Assembly (NCBI GenBank): GCA_964609675.1
Contig: CAZSRX010000039.1
Coordinates: 1-33,754, forward strand
From: CAZSRX01 sp964609675 [NCBI: uncultured Bacteroidota bacterium]
Lineage (GTDB): Bacteria; CLD3; SB21
Direction of reading: 5' to 3'
DNA length: 33,754 nucleotides
The translations under genes were made by a program, and so were the position numbers. The notes under the pieces were generated by a model, which was not told the DNA's origin, did no database searches, and saw only the letters and a list, made by a program, of their open reading frames with translations. This document shows positions 1 to 8,006 of the stretch, piece after piece (position 1 is the first letter of the stretch; every line of letters begins with the position of its first letter).

Positions 1-210
1 TAGGTAGTTTATGGTAAATATAAGGCCTCCTAGGGTCATATGATACAAACTTTAAGTAATCTCAGGCAGAAAACAGACAAAGGCGATGGCTCATAGAAGC
101 GGTAATCATACGAAAACAGGCCAACATAAACAATTTACTTTTCAAAAATAACTATTATGAAGGTACATAGTCATTAGAACCCAATTGATGGTTTGTACCA
201 TTCAATGTAT

Positions 211-1815
211 TCATATATTATTAGTATTGTTCTGAGCGTGGAAAGTTTTTGGATGCTGGTGTTCGTCACGTAGCAAATCATTAATCGTTTTAACCGGATT
301 GAACGTAATCAGCGGCACCTCTACAAAAACGGTTATCCATTTTGCCATCGCGCCATTCCAGAGACCCGGAACCTCCAGGGCCTTAAGTTTCTTGCCGTCT
401 TTCGATTTAATAGAAATAAATCCCGTGTTAGGGTCGACAAAATCCGGCAGGTGAAAATGGTTCCCCTTGTAATCTTTTACGCCACAAACCAGATCGACCG
501 GATTGAAGTGCGTGGAAGATTCCCAGATTTTCTTTTGTTCCGGGTTTTCAATATCCACCTGGGATTGTTCAATGATCTGGCAGGAGACTTGTCCGTCGTG
601 GTTTCTTACCCAGAACGGCCCGCCGCCCGGCTCACCTTCATTTTTGACCATACCACAGACACGGATGGGCCGATTCAAAAATTGATGCAGTCTACGCATT
701 GTTATGATTGTATCGGCTGTTCGCAAATCCTGCGGCACATACAGATGCCATTCGTTTTCCAATGCGGCAATGATTTGGTCCGCGAGTTCGGTGGATGCAG
801 GATTTTCATCCATCCGTTTAAGGTAGTTGAAAATAGCCGATTGGTATTTAAGCAACAGGCCTCCGAGCGCTTTTTTATAGCGGTAGGTCATAGGTTTTAA
901 ATGGTCGGGAACTACGTTGTCGATATTTTTTATAAAAACAATATCGCCCTTGAGTTCATTTAGATTGTTAATCAGTGTGCCGTGTCCTCCCGGTCGGAAA
1001 ACCAGACGGCCGTCGGTGTCGCGGAACGGCGTATTGTCAGGGTTTACGGCAATGGTATTACTCGAAGTTTCCTGGAACGAGATTGTTACTTCCAGTCGTT
1101 TGCCATTCAGTTCATACAGGTGACGGACGGCTTCCAGGGCCTGACGGAATGCCGTTTCATGTTCCCTTGATAGGGTGAAGTGAATGCGAGCCCTCAGGTG
1201 GCGGTCGTACACATAATTAACGGCTTCGGTTAAATGTTCCTCCATGGCCGTACGGGCATGCGCGATATATTTATGAAAACGAATCAGTGCTTTAGGAAGA
1301 TTGGAGTAATTAAGGCCGGCCTCCGTAAGGATATAACGAAGAATATCGGCATACCTCTGTTCATCCATCCAGGTTTCAAGAGCCACATTATGTTGCTTAA
1401 GACAATCGCGCAAATCTTCATAAAACGCAAAGTCTTTCATTCGCTCAAAAAATTCTCTCGTCTGCCGACCGTCATCGCTCAACGCCGATTGTTCTTCCAG
1501 CGTGCGGCGGTCAAAGGATTGGAACCGATTAGCGAAGGACTGCAGAAAGCTGAACATGCGGGTTGCGGCGCCGGAGGCCGGGACAAATTTCATCGTACGG
1601 CCTTCCGCGGCCTCTGGATTGTATATCGCCGCTAATGCTTCCGTCTCGTTTTCCGGAAGCGGTATAATCCCGTCGTTGAGCGTGCAGGGGCGTTCTAAGA
1701 CAGCGAAGGGAAAACCACGGTGGAAAGTTTCGAGTTCCTGCAGCACTTTGCTTTCAGGAATTCCCATCTGACGGAGTTGATGATAATCGTTCGGGGTGAA
1801 GGGATTAATAAACAT
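211..1815 (-). CDS. DUF4301 family protein, probable sugar-nucleotidyltransferase-like enzyme
   Basis: This 534-residue soluble protein has no signal peptide. I recognise it as DUF4301, a family mostly seen in Bacteroidota and without an assigned function. Several motifs line up in order with UDP-sugar pyrophosphorylases. VPASGAATRM (78-87) sits where the GG-x-GTRLG nucleotide loop would be. SFQE (246-249) is followed by RPGGHGTL (274-281), which resembles PPGHGD. FIKNIDNV (294-301) resembles the VSNIDNL metal/sugar site. FNPVKTINDLL (505-515) resembles the C-terminal FLPVKTTSDLL lysine motif. The motif order is seen directly; the activity is inferred, since the glycine loop is altered (SGAATR). 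It stands alone, divergent from the superoxide dismutase gene across a 163-bp gap. The start is the first Met in the frame. I am sure it is a real gene, fairly sure of the family name, and moderately sure of the fold. Confidence 0.85.
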   Translation of the reverse strand: MFINPFTPNDYHQLRQMGIPESKVLQELETFHRGFPFAVLERPCTLNDGIIPLPENETEALAAIYNPEAAEGRTMKFVPASGAATRMFSFLQSFANRFQSFDRRTLEEQSALSDDGRQTREFFERMKDFAFYEDLRDCLKQHNVALETWMDEQRYADILRYILTEAGLNYSNLPKALIRFHKYIAHARTAMEEHLTEAVNYVYDRHLRARIHFTLSREHETAFRQALEAVRHLYELNGKRLEVTISFQETSSNTIAVNPDNTPFRDTDGRLVFRPGGHGTLINNLNELKGDIVFIKNIDNVVPDHLKPMTYRYKKALGGLLLKYQSAIFNYLKRMDENPASTELADQIIAALENEWHLYVPQDLRTADTIITMRRLHQFLNRPIRVCGMVKNEGEPGGGPFWVRNHDGQVSCQIIEQSQVDIENPEQKKIWESSTHFNPVDLVCGVKDYKGNHFHLPDFVDPNTGFISIKSKDGKKLKALEVPGLWNGAMAKWITVFVEVPLITFNPVKTINDLLRDEHQHPKTFHAQNNTNNI

Positions 1816-1904
1816 AGAGCCTGGAAGTTAAATGATATTTTTTTATGTAATGGTAAGTTAAATAAAACAAGTCAAAAAAAAAATACAATTTCATCGAAAA
1901 TCAA

Positions 1905-1932
1905 TTGCAAATGATGGCAACATTTTTATAAA
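1905..1932 (+). promoter_or_regulatory. Candidate promoter for superoxide dismutase gene
   Basis: TTGCAA (1905-1910) and TATAAA (1927-1932) are separated by 16 bp and lie about 47 bp upstream of the SOD start. This fits a housekeeping-type promoter. It is a match by eye in an AT-rich gap, so confidence is modest. Confidence 0.35.
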
Positions 1933-1978
1933 TTACTTAGCATATCCGCCAGAATGATTTATAAACAAAAGAAATGTT

Positions 1979-2692
1979 ATGAAGCGAAGAGAGTTTATCA
2001 AACAGTTAACCCTTGGAACCGCAGGAGGCGTAATAATTATGTCAGGCTCATTAAATTTTATCATCAGTGAAAAGGAATGGTCAACCATGATGGATGCAAA
2101 CGGCAAATATATTCTGCCGCCTTTGCCGTATGATTATGCAGCGTTGGAACCGCATATGGATGCCGAAACCGTCAAACTTCATCACGACATGCATCATCAG
2201 GCATACGTTAACGGCGCGAACAACGCGGAGGTTAAACTGAAGGAAGCGCTCGCATCGGGTAATTACGACCTGATTACGCACTGGGAGCGGGAAGCCGCGT
2301 TTCACGTATCGGGCCACATTCTGCACTCGGTTTTCTGGACCAACCTGACACCGAAATCGGCGCCGCCTAAAGGGGATCTGGAGAAACAGATTATCAAAGA
2401 CTTCGGGTCATTCGACAATCTGAAGAAATACTTAACCGCAGTTACAGCCAAAGTGGAAGCCAGCGGCTGGGGGATACTCGCGTATCAGCCTTTTTTCAAA
2501 AAACTGGTGGTCATACAGGTCGAAAAGCATCATAACGTATTTCAGGCGGGCGCCATTCCGTTGCTGGTACTGGATGTCTGGGAACATGCCTATTATCTGA
2601 AATACCAAAATAAGCGCGCGGATTTCGTGAATGCGTTGTTCAATATCATTAACTGGGAAAATGTGGAACAGCGCCTGGCGAATGTGAAATAG
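1979..2692 (+). CDS. Fe/Mn superoxide dismutase with Tat-type leader
   Basis: It dismutates superoxide to oxygen and hydrogen peroxide. The SOD body starts near residue 44 (YILPPLPYDY). The four metal ligands are visible: H68, H116 (in LHSVFW), D199 and H203 (in DVWEHAYY). The EKHHN stretch before the last ligand pair resembles the group of Fe/Mn SODs with His rather than Gln at the second-sphere position, so metal choice cannot be told by eye. Residues 1-30 (KRREFIKQL then a hydrophobic run) look like a twin-arginine signal, which would place the enzyme outside the cytoplasm. A second start at 2087 (MMDANGKY) has a better Shine-Dalgarno (AAAAGGA about 10 nt upstream) than the first and would give a 201-residue cytoplasmic form. 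The protein has the usual family length once the leader is removed. It is monocistronic and converges with the flavodiiron gene. Confidence 0.95.
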   Translation: MKRREFIKQLTLGTAGGVIIMSGSLNFIISEKEWSTMMDANGKYILPPLPYDYAALEPHMDAETVKLHHDMHHQAYVNGANNAEVKLKEALASGNYDLITHWEREAAFHVSGHILHSVFWTNLTPKSAPPKGDLEKQIIKDFGSFDNLKKYLTAVTAKVEASGWGILAYQPFFKKLVVIQVEKHHNVFQAGAIPLLVLDVWEHAYYLKYQNKRADFVNALFNIINWENVEQRLANVK

Positions 2693-2734
2693 CAAAAAAG
2701 CGAAATAGCTAAAAAGCAAACTTCTATGTGAAGA

Positions 2735-3940
2735 TTAACTTTTTAAACTCAGCCGTTCGCCGAACCGTTTTCCGAATTCAAAGCAACGTTTTAATGCGTC
2801 ATCATGCGGCGTAAATTTAACCACCAACGGCTCTTCGGCGGGTTTTAACTTAAGTTCTTTTAACATCACATCGATGATCCTGACGGCCTCGCCGCTCCAG
2901 CCGTAGGAACCGAACACGCCGGTAAGTTTACCCGCATCGCGAATCGGATTAATCACAGCGAACAACTTATAAATCGGCAGAAGCGTGTTTTTATTTATTG
3001 TCGGTGAACCAATCAGGATGGCGTCCGAGCGCATGACGTTTTCTTCCATCTGCGCCGGTTCCATCATTTCGATATCGTTGACCGCCGCTTCGATATCCCC
3101 AGAGGACCGGATACCCTGCGCGATCTTCTCGGCAATCTGTCCCGTATTATGATATGCGGATACATACGCGATCCACACGCGGTTTTTTCCGGGCAGACCG
3201 GCGTATTCTTTAGCATAGCGCTCGGTCATATCAACATATTTTTTCCAGTGGGTTCGCAGAATGGGTCCATGGCCGGTGCAAACCGCTTTAATTTCCAGGG
3301 GACGGATTTTCTCGATGGCTTTGAGCATGAACTTGCTGAAGGGACGCAGAATAACATTGAAATAATACGTAAACGCGTCATCAAAATTGCCGACCCGATC
3401 ATCATACATGGCCGCATCGCAGTAATGGGAACCAAAAGAATCACAGGAAAAAAGAATTTTATCCTGCTCCAGGTAGGTATACATGGAATCCGGCCAGTGC
3501 AGGTTCGGCGCGGCAATGAATTTTAGCGTCTTATTGCCCAGATCCAGCGTCATACCATCCTTCGCGACTATATGCTTAAAGGTTTTACCGGTCAGGTCGC
3601 CCAGGTAACTGATCGCCGGGCCCGAACCTACAACCGTAGCGTCCGGCGCGAGTTCCAGTAGTTTCGCGATGCTTCCCGAGTGATCCGGCTCCGTATGATT
3701 CACGATGATGTATTTTATCTTTGCAGGATCGGTTACCGCATTAATTTTTTTAAGATACACATCCCAGTATTTTTCTTTCGCCGTCTCGATAATTGCCGGC
3801 TGATTCGCGTCAATGAAATAGGAATTATACGTCGTTCCATATTTGGTTTCCATCACAACATCAAACGTTATCAAATCGGGATCAAGAATACCGATCCATT
3901 TTACATCCGCGGTGATTTCCAGAACCTCTTTATCATTCAT
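2735..3940 (-). CDS. Flavodiiron protein (FprA/rubredoxin:oxygen oxidoreductase type)
   Basis: It reduces oxygen to water and/or NO to N2O in the cytoplasm, taking electrons from rubredoxin or a similar donor, and so protects anaerobic or microaerophilic cells. The N-terminal metallo-beta-lactamase-like diiron domain (about 1-250) shows ligands in HTEPDH (H82, E84, D86, H87), H148 (NLHWPDS), D167 (SCDSFGSHY) and H224 (TGHGP). A flavodoxin domain follows (about 254-400, beginning [14 protein letters not shown]). There is no rubredoxin or other C-terminal extension, so this is the minimal class. I chose the ATG at 3940 because AAAGGA lies about 8 nt upstream; an in-frame ATG at 3955 overlaps that site. 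The gene follows the lipoprotein gene by 20 bp and is probably co-transcribed with it. Confidence 0.95.
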   Translation of the reverse strand: MNDKEVLEITADVKWIGILDPDLITFDVVMETKYGTTYNSYFIDANQPAIIETAKEKYWDVYLKKINAVTDPAKIKYIIVNHTEPDHSGSIAKLLELAPDATVVGSGPAISYLGDLTGKTFKHIVAKDGMTLDLGNKTLKFIAAPNLHWPDSMYTYLEQDKILFSCDSFGSHYCDAAMYDDRVGNFDDAFTYYFNVILRPFSKFMLKAIEKIRPLEIKAVCTGHGPILRTHWKKYVDMTERYAKEYAGLPGKNRVWIAYVSAYHNTGQIAEKIAQGIRSSGDIEAAVNDIEMMEPAQMEENVMRSDAILIGSPTINKNTLLPIYKLFAVINPIRDAGKLTGVFGSYGWSGEAVRIIDVMLKELKLKPAEEPLVVKFTPHDDALKRCFEFGKRFGERLSLKS

Positions 3941-3960
3941 GGGATTTCCTTTCATTTGGC

Positions 3961-4818
3961 TTATTCAATACAATCGATACAATAAGAACGCAGCGTCTCC
4001 GATATCCTCCCGGCCCCTTGAATGGCAAGGGCGATTTGCCTTATCCTTTTTTCATCCATGGTTTCCAGCCTGACTCTGACGGAATCGGCTACCGTGGCCA
4101 CAGCGGTTTTGTTTAGAGATTCATCAAGGACCGCGGCGGCAATGAAATAATCGACGCTTTTGATGAAATGGGTTTTAATCAGAGAGGTTTGTTTTTGCGG
4201 TTTACGGAATAATTTTGTGACGGGCTTTTCAGGATCATTGGTTATGGAAAGACCTGTAAAACCAGCGGCGACGGATGAATCGACGAGGTGCATGGTTAAA
4301 CGTACGTCTTCGACGCTTTGATCATGAGTATAACAAGAAGAGGGACGGACCTTGCTGAGCATGGCATCCAGAAATTGGTTGGTAATTGCTCCAACTGCGC
4401 CGCCGGAAAGGGTATCGTTTTTTTCTATATTCCAGTGTTCACAACTTATGGTTTTCTGCAGATAGGATGTCGGCTTTGTTTTTGCGGTTTCATCTTCAAC
4501 GAACTCAGTAAACTTTAAAAGAATATCGCCATGGTAAATACTGTCGGATGCTGTATCTTTTAACAGCGGTACCAGGACGCATAGGGTATTATTTACCCGT
4601 TCAATGCTCAGGCAAACGCTGTCACGCCCATCGGGAAAAATGAAATAAACTCCTGAATTCTGCAATCGCTCGAAACGTTTCGGATCAACCGGTATATACA
4701 TTCCGGGCTTTGCGGAGATAACAACCGGTTTTTTTTGTATGTCCTCGTAAGGGCAATTTTCCTGAATTTTTTGGCAACTGTAAATGAATACCAGAAAAAG
4801 CCAGAGGTGATATTTCAT
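3961..4818 (-). CDS. Putative lipoprotein of unknown function
   Basis: I do not recognise a family. The 285-residue product starts with a short lipoprotein-like signal: [15 protein letters not shown], with Cys15 as the likely lipidated residue after IYS, a loose lipobox. The rest is polar, with a Lys-rich middle, several Cys residues and no further membrane segment. The C-terminus is probably helical and contains CIDC close to the end. I prefer the start at 4818, with GGTGA upstream, over the in-frame ATG at 4833, because it puts the hydrophobic segment at the very N-terminus. The gene lies 71 bp behind the ammonia-lyase gene, with a hairpin in the gap, and 20 bp ahead of the flavodiiron gene. 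It would be anchored to the membrane. Whether it is functionally tied to oxygen detoxification is unknown. Confidence 0.75.
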   Translation of the reverse strand: MKYHLWLFLVFIYSCQKIQENCPYEDIQKKPVVISAKPGMYIPVDPKRFERLQNSGVYFIFPDGRDSVCLSIERVNNTLCVLVPLLKDTASDSIYHGDILLKFTEFVEDETAKTKPTSYLQKTISCEHWNIEKNDTLSGGAVGAITNQFLDAMLSKVRPSSCYTHDQSVEDVRLTMHLVDSSVAAGFTGLSITNDPEKPVTKLFRKPQKQTSLIKTHFIKSVDYFIAAAVLDESLNKTAVATVADSVRVRLETMDEKRIRQIALAIQGAGRISETLRSYCIDCIE

Positions 4819-4844
4819 GGTATTTTCACCCAAATAATAAATTG

Positions 4845-4878
4845 AAATAGGGATGTCTGTTATCAGACATCACTATTT
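4845..4878 (-). terminator. Hairpin terminator between ammonia-lyase and lipoprotein genes
   Basis: AAATAGGGATGTCTG (4845-4859), loop TTAT (4860-4863) and the complementary arm at 4864-4878 form a stem of about 14 pairs with a single G/A mismatch. On the minus strand it follows the ammonia-lyase stop by 11 bp and is followed by a T-rich but interrupted tract, so it may be a partial terminator or attenuator before the lipoprotein and flavodiiron genes. The hairpin itself is clear. Confidence 0.55.
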
Positions 4879-4889
4879 TTCACCAAAAA

Positions 4890-6428
4890 TTATTCCAGAC
4901 TTCCTGTGACTTTTTCCACTTCGTCAAGAATCTCACAGGATTTTACGAGCGCTTTCATTGTGTTATGATCCGGGTAGAGTGGTCGGTCAATATCGAGATA
5001 TTCTACGTGCCGACGGATGACTTCCTTGGCTTTGGAAACACCATACCCGAACTTGAACGGCTGGTCGCTTTTTTCACGGATATCCAGCGCTTGCGCGGCG
5101 GCCATGAATTCGATGCCGAGAATACCGTAAGCGTTATCGAGAATCTTCACGTTTTTCAGGGCAGTGTTCATGCCCATCGAGACAAAGTCTTCCTGGTCCG
5201 CGGCGGCGGGAATGGACTGGATTGAGGCCGGCATGGAAAGAATGCGTTGTTCCACGATCTGCATATCTGCCGTGTACTGACTCAGCATCAGGCCGGAGAA
5301 CATGCCGGGCTGCGTGGTGAGGAATGGCGGCAGGCCGACGCTCAGTGCCGGATGGTTCAGCCGGTTCATACGGCGCTCCGAAAGTACGCTGACCATGGTT
5401 ATTGCGGCGCCGACCATATCCATCGGCAGGGAAATGGGGGAGCCCTGGAAGTTGGCGCCGGATAGTTGCAAATTTTCCTCGGCGAAGAAAATCGGATTGT
5501 CGGCGACGCCGTTCAACTCGGTTTCGACTTGGGAACGCGCCCATCGGACGGCATCATGCGCGGCGCCGATAACCTGGGGAGTGGAACGCATGGAATACGC
5601 GTCCTGCACTTTGGTTTTAAGGCGTCCTTCACCGAGATCGCCGCCTTTGATCAGCTTCTGAATGGCCTTGGCCGAACGAATCGCGCCCGCAAAACCCCGC
5701 ACTTCGTGTAATTTAACAGTATAGGGCTTCATATTTGCCTTGAGGGCCTCCAGCGTCATCGCGCACGCAATCTCGGCCTGTTTAAGCCATTTATTGGTGT
5801 CGTAAAGCATCAGACAACTCATACCGGTTATCACGTTGGAACCGTTGATGGCGGCGAGTCCGTCACGGGCTTTGAGGCCAGGAATAGCAATTCCGGCTTT
5901 ATCCATAGCGACTTTACCCGGCAGGCGCTCCCCCTTGTAAAACGCTTCGCCTTCACCCATCAGCAGCAGCGCAATCTGGGACATCGGAGCGAGGTCGCCG
6001 CACGCGCCTACCGACCCTTTTTCGCAAACGACCGGCGTGACGCCTTTGTTCAGCATATCCACCATAGTCTGCGTGATTTCAATACGGCAGCCGGAATTAC
6101 CATGCGCATGCACATTGATGCGGCTCAGAATAGCGGCCCGCACCTGTTCAATCGGTATTGGCTCGCCGATGCCTGCCGCGTGGTTATAGATGAGATATTT
6201 CTGGAAATCCTGCATCTGGTCGTCGTTAAGCACCACTTCCGAAAATTCGCCGATGCCGGTGTTGATGCCGTACATGATTTCGTGTTTCTCGATTTTCTTT
6301 TCCAGCATCGCGCGGCAGGCGTTGATACGTTTCACCGCGTCCGGATGAAGTTCCACTTTTTCGTTTTCGCGCGCCACTTTGACGACGTCTTCAATGGTCA
6401 GGTTATTGCCGGTTATGATGATAGCCAT
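4890..6428 (-). CDS. hutH: Histidine/aromatic amino acid ammonia-lyase with Ala-Cys-Gly MIO triad
   Basis: This is a member of the MIO-dependent lyase family (histidine, phenylalanine or tyrosine ammonia-lyase), which removes ammonia from an aromatic amino acid to give the trans-unsaturated acid. It is full length at 512 residues. Visible motifs are YGINTGIGEF (Y53 as catalytic Tyr), NHAAGIGE (82-89), GSVGACGDLAP (138-148), AAINGSN and QEDFVSM. The cofactor-forming triad, normally Ala-Ser-Gly, reads Ala142-Cys143-Gly144 (codons GCG TGC GGC on the minus strand). Classic histidine lyases usually have QEDHVSM; the Phe here, and the lack of hutU, hutI or hutG nearby, leave the substrate open. The start at 6428 has AAGGA about 10 nt upstream. 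It heads a possible unit with the lipoprotein and flavodiiron genes, with a hairpin after it. A promoter and an upstream dyad are visible. Confidence 0.9.
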   Translation of the reverse strand: MAIIITGNNLTIEDVVKVARENEKVELHPDAVKRINACRAMLEKKIEKHEIMYGINTGIGEFSEVVLNDDQMQDFQKYLIYNHAAGIGEPIPIEQVRAAILSRINVHAHGNSGCRIEITQTMVDMLNKGVTPVVCEKGSVGACGDLAPMSQIALLLMGEGEAFYKGERLPGKVAMDKAGIAIPGLKARDGLAAINGSNVITGMSCLMLYDTNKWLKQAEIACAMTLEALKANMKPYTVKLHEVRGFAGAIRSAKAIQKLIKGGDLGEGRLKTKVQDAYSMRSTPQVIGAAHDAVRWARSQVETELNGVADNPIFFAEENLQLSGANFQGSPISLPMDMVGAAITMVSVLSERRMNRLNHPALSVGLPPFLTTQPGMFSGLMLSQYTADMQIVEQRILSMPASIQSIPAAADQEDFVSMGMNTALKNVKILDNAYGILGIEFMAAAQALDIREKSDQPFKFGYGVSKAKEVIRRHVEYLDIDRPLYPDHNTMKALVKSCEILDEVEKVTGSLE

Positions 6429-6474
6429 ATGAGGAAGGTCCTTATTTTAAGTTTCAATTTTTTGCGGTTAATTT

Positions 6475-6502
6475 ATTATATTTCATAATAAAATCAAACC
6501 AA
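6475..6502 (-). promoter_or_regulatory. Candidate promoter for ammonia-lyase gene
   Basis: On the minus strand TTGGTT (6502-6497) and TATAAT (6480-6475) are separated by 16 bp. The implied transcription start is near 6468, giving a leader of about 40 nt to the ATG at 6428. The -10 hexamer is perfect and the -35 fair. Confidence 0.5.
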
Positions 6503-6524
6503 TTTATCATTAAAAAAAACGGGC

Positions 6525-6550
6525 GTTGTACAAATTCAAACCTGTACAAC
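6525..6550. promoter_or_regulatory. Perfect 8-10-8 dyad, candidate operator
   Basis: GTTGTACA (6525-6532) and TGTACAAC (6543-6550) are perfect inverted arms around a 10-bp spacer. The centre lies about 70 bp upstream of the predicted ammonia-lyase transcription start. No T-run follows on either strand, so it does not look like a terminator. The position suits an activator or an upstream repressor site; the protein that binds is unknown. Confidence 0.45.
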
Positions 6551-6785
6551 CGGAAAACAGGGTGCTTTATTTTTCATTTGAAATACCATCAGGAATTGCA
6601 TGTATGCCTATAATCTCTCATGCGGTTTCCATCCGGCTCTGCCTCAGGATACTAAACCGGCTCGGTAAATATCACAGATAATGGCATGGTGTATATTATC
6701 AAAGGTGAAACGGAATGGAGCGCCAAACGATTATATATTAAAACTCAGAAGAACAGTACCCGTAACATAAATGATTTAGGGTTAA

Positions 6786-7070
6786 GTACCTGTATACCAT
6801 TTGGCCGTATGGGAAAAACATATAAGGTTTACCGTGCAAAAAAAAGAAGAGAAAGAAAAGTCATTCTCGGCTTATGCAGACGAAAAGTGGGTTATAACAA
6901 AAATTGACGGATTATGGCATTGAAAAACAAGCCACAAAATAATCAGTGAAATTGGAATTCACAAACCAGAATGCCTAAAGGGATTCATCCGAAGCTTTGG
7001 AAGCAATGAGGAAATCAAACGTAAGGCGCCGGATAAGATTAACTTCACCGCTAATCAGTTTCATAAATAA
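6786..7070 (+). pseudogene. Possible decayed coding stretch, unknown family
   Basis: One plus-strand frame stays open from 6786 to 7067 except for a single TGA at 6921, and ends with TAA at 7068-7070. That is about 93 sense codons in AT-rich DNA. The translation looks protein-like (for example KSFSAYADEKWVITKIDG before the stop and LKGFIRSFGSNEEIKRK after it), but there is no clear start, because TAG and TAA lie just upstream. A different-frame 73-codon ORF (6686-6907) overlaps it and looks less natural. I do not recognise the family. It may be the ruin of a gene, or chance. It converges with the ion channel gene. Confidence 0.25.
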
Positions 7071-7094
7071 ATGAGAGTGCAAGCCAGCTTGTAT

Positions 7095-7877
7095 CTATGA
7101 TTGATCGTCCAGCAAACGGTCGATTTTTTTATTCAGTAAATCCACTTTTTTTTCCAGTTCATCGTTATTGTCCTGAACCATAGCGTCTACGAAAATGGAA
7201 TTGACAAGTGAAAGACCAAATATGCCGCCGGTGATAAGAATCACCGCGAAGTAGCATTTGGTCAGGAAAGCCACCGTAAGACTGCTTCGGGATGCAATGA
7301 GGTCAGGTATTTCATACCAGCCCTCGACCGTAAAAATCTTAAATATCGAGTAAAACGACAGAAGCGGATCGCCGAAATATTCCGGCGCGATTTCCCGGTA
7401 AAAAAAGCAGGACAGTATCGATATAACAAAATTATAAATGACAAAACCGAATAAAACAATCACGGAGGCCTTTAATGCATGCTGAACCGCTTTGAGTAAT
7501 TTATCTATATTCGGAAAATATTTAATAAAACGGAAAAACTTAAACACGCGCAGGACCCTTAACACAAGAAAATATTGCATGTGCGATTCATCGGCTTGGT
7601 TCAGGAACAGGCTGAAAAGCGAAGGCACCGCCAGAATAATAACGGTACCATCGAATAGGTTCCAGTGCGATTTCAGATACTCATGAGGGCTATAGACCAT
7701 GAGCTTGGTAATCAGTTCGATCACAAAAAGGACGGTGATCAGATCATCGCAAAGCATGACGATGAGTTGATACGGTTCCGGTAGTCCAAAACCCTGCGCG
7801 AATATCAATATGGAGTTGATGATGACCAGCCAGAGTATGACATGGTCGTTCAGAAGCGGTGTAAATAATTTTTTCAT
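7095..7877 (-). CDS. One-domain voltage-gated cation channel (NaChBac/CavMr-like)
   Basis: The 260-residue product has six membrane segments and a pore loop, the plan of bacterial homotetrameric voltage-gated Na+ or Ca2+ channels (ion transport domain). S1 is about 12-30, S2 about 38-60, S3 about 74-92. S4 carries R107, R110, K113, R116 and K119 at every third position. S5 is about 136-158 and S6 about 205-230. The selectivity filter is T183-V-E-G-W187. The C-terminus (about 239-257, DELEKKVDLLNKKIDRLL) is a short coiled coil typical of these channels. NaChBac and NavAb have TLESW; a Gly in the fourth place is reported as the determinant of Ca2+ selectivity in CavMr and occurs in eukaryotic Cav domains I and III. 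Ca2+ permeation is therefore an inference worth testing. There is no neighbour in an operon; the gene stands alone. Confidence 0.93.
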   Translation of the reverse strand: MKKLFTPLLNDHVILWLVIINSILIFAQGFGLPEPYQLIVMLCDDLITVLFVIELITKLMVYSPHEYLKSHWNLFDGTVIILAVPSLFSLFLNQADESHMQYFLVLRVLRVFKFFRFIKYFPNIDKLLKAVQHALKASVIVLFGFVIYNFVISILSCFFYREIAPEYFGDPLLSFYSIFKIFTVEGWYEIPDLIASRSSLTVAFLTKCYFAVILITGGIFGLSLVNSIFVDAMVQDNNDELEKKVDLLNKKIDRLLDDQS

Positions 7878-8006
7878 ATTTGGTTTGAGAGCTGTCCAAA
7901 ATAATACAACATTAAATCCATGCTATCAATAAAATAAAGTATTTAGGACAGATTTAGCATCGTTTTCATAATCAGGTTGTCTGTTTTTTATTCATATGCT
8001 GTCCAA

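Noticed and set aside
451-1771. Several long plus-strand ORFs opposite the DUF4301 gene
   Set aside because: They are antisense frames of a well-supported gene, with no Shine-Dalgarno and no recognisable protein motifs.
4890-6428. A complete histidine-utilisation operon
   Set aside because: Only the lyase is present. No urocanase, imidazolonepropionase or formiminoglutamase lies within the window, so a hut pathway cannot be claimed.
6686-6907. 73-codon plus-strand ORF
   Set aside because: The composition is Lys/Arg-rich from A-runs, and no motif is visible. The neighbouring frame (6786-7070) looks more like former coding sequence.
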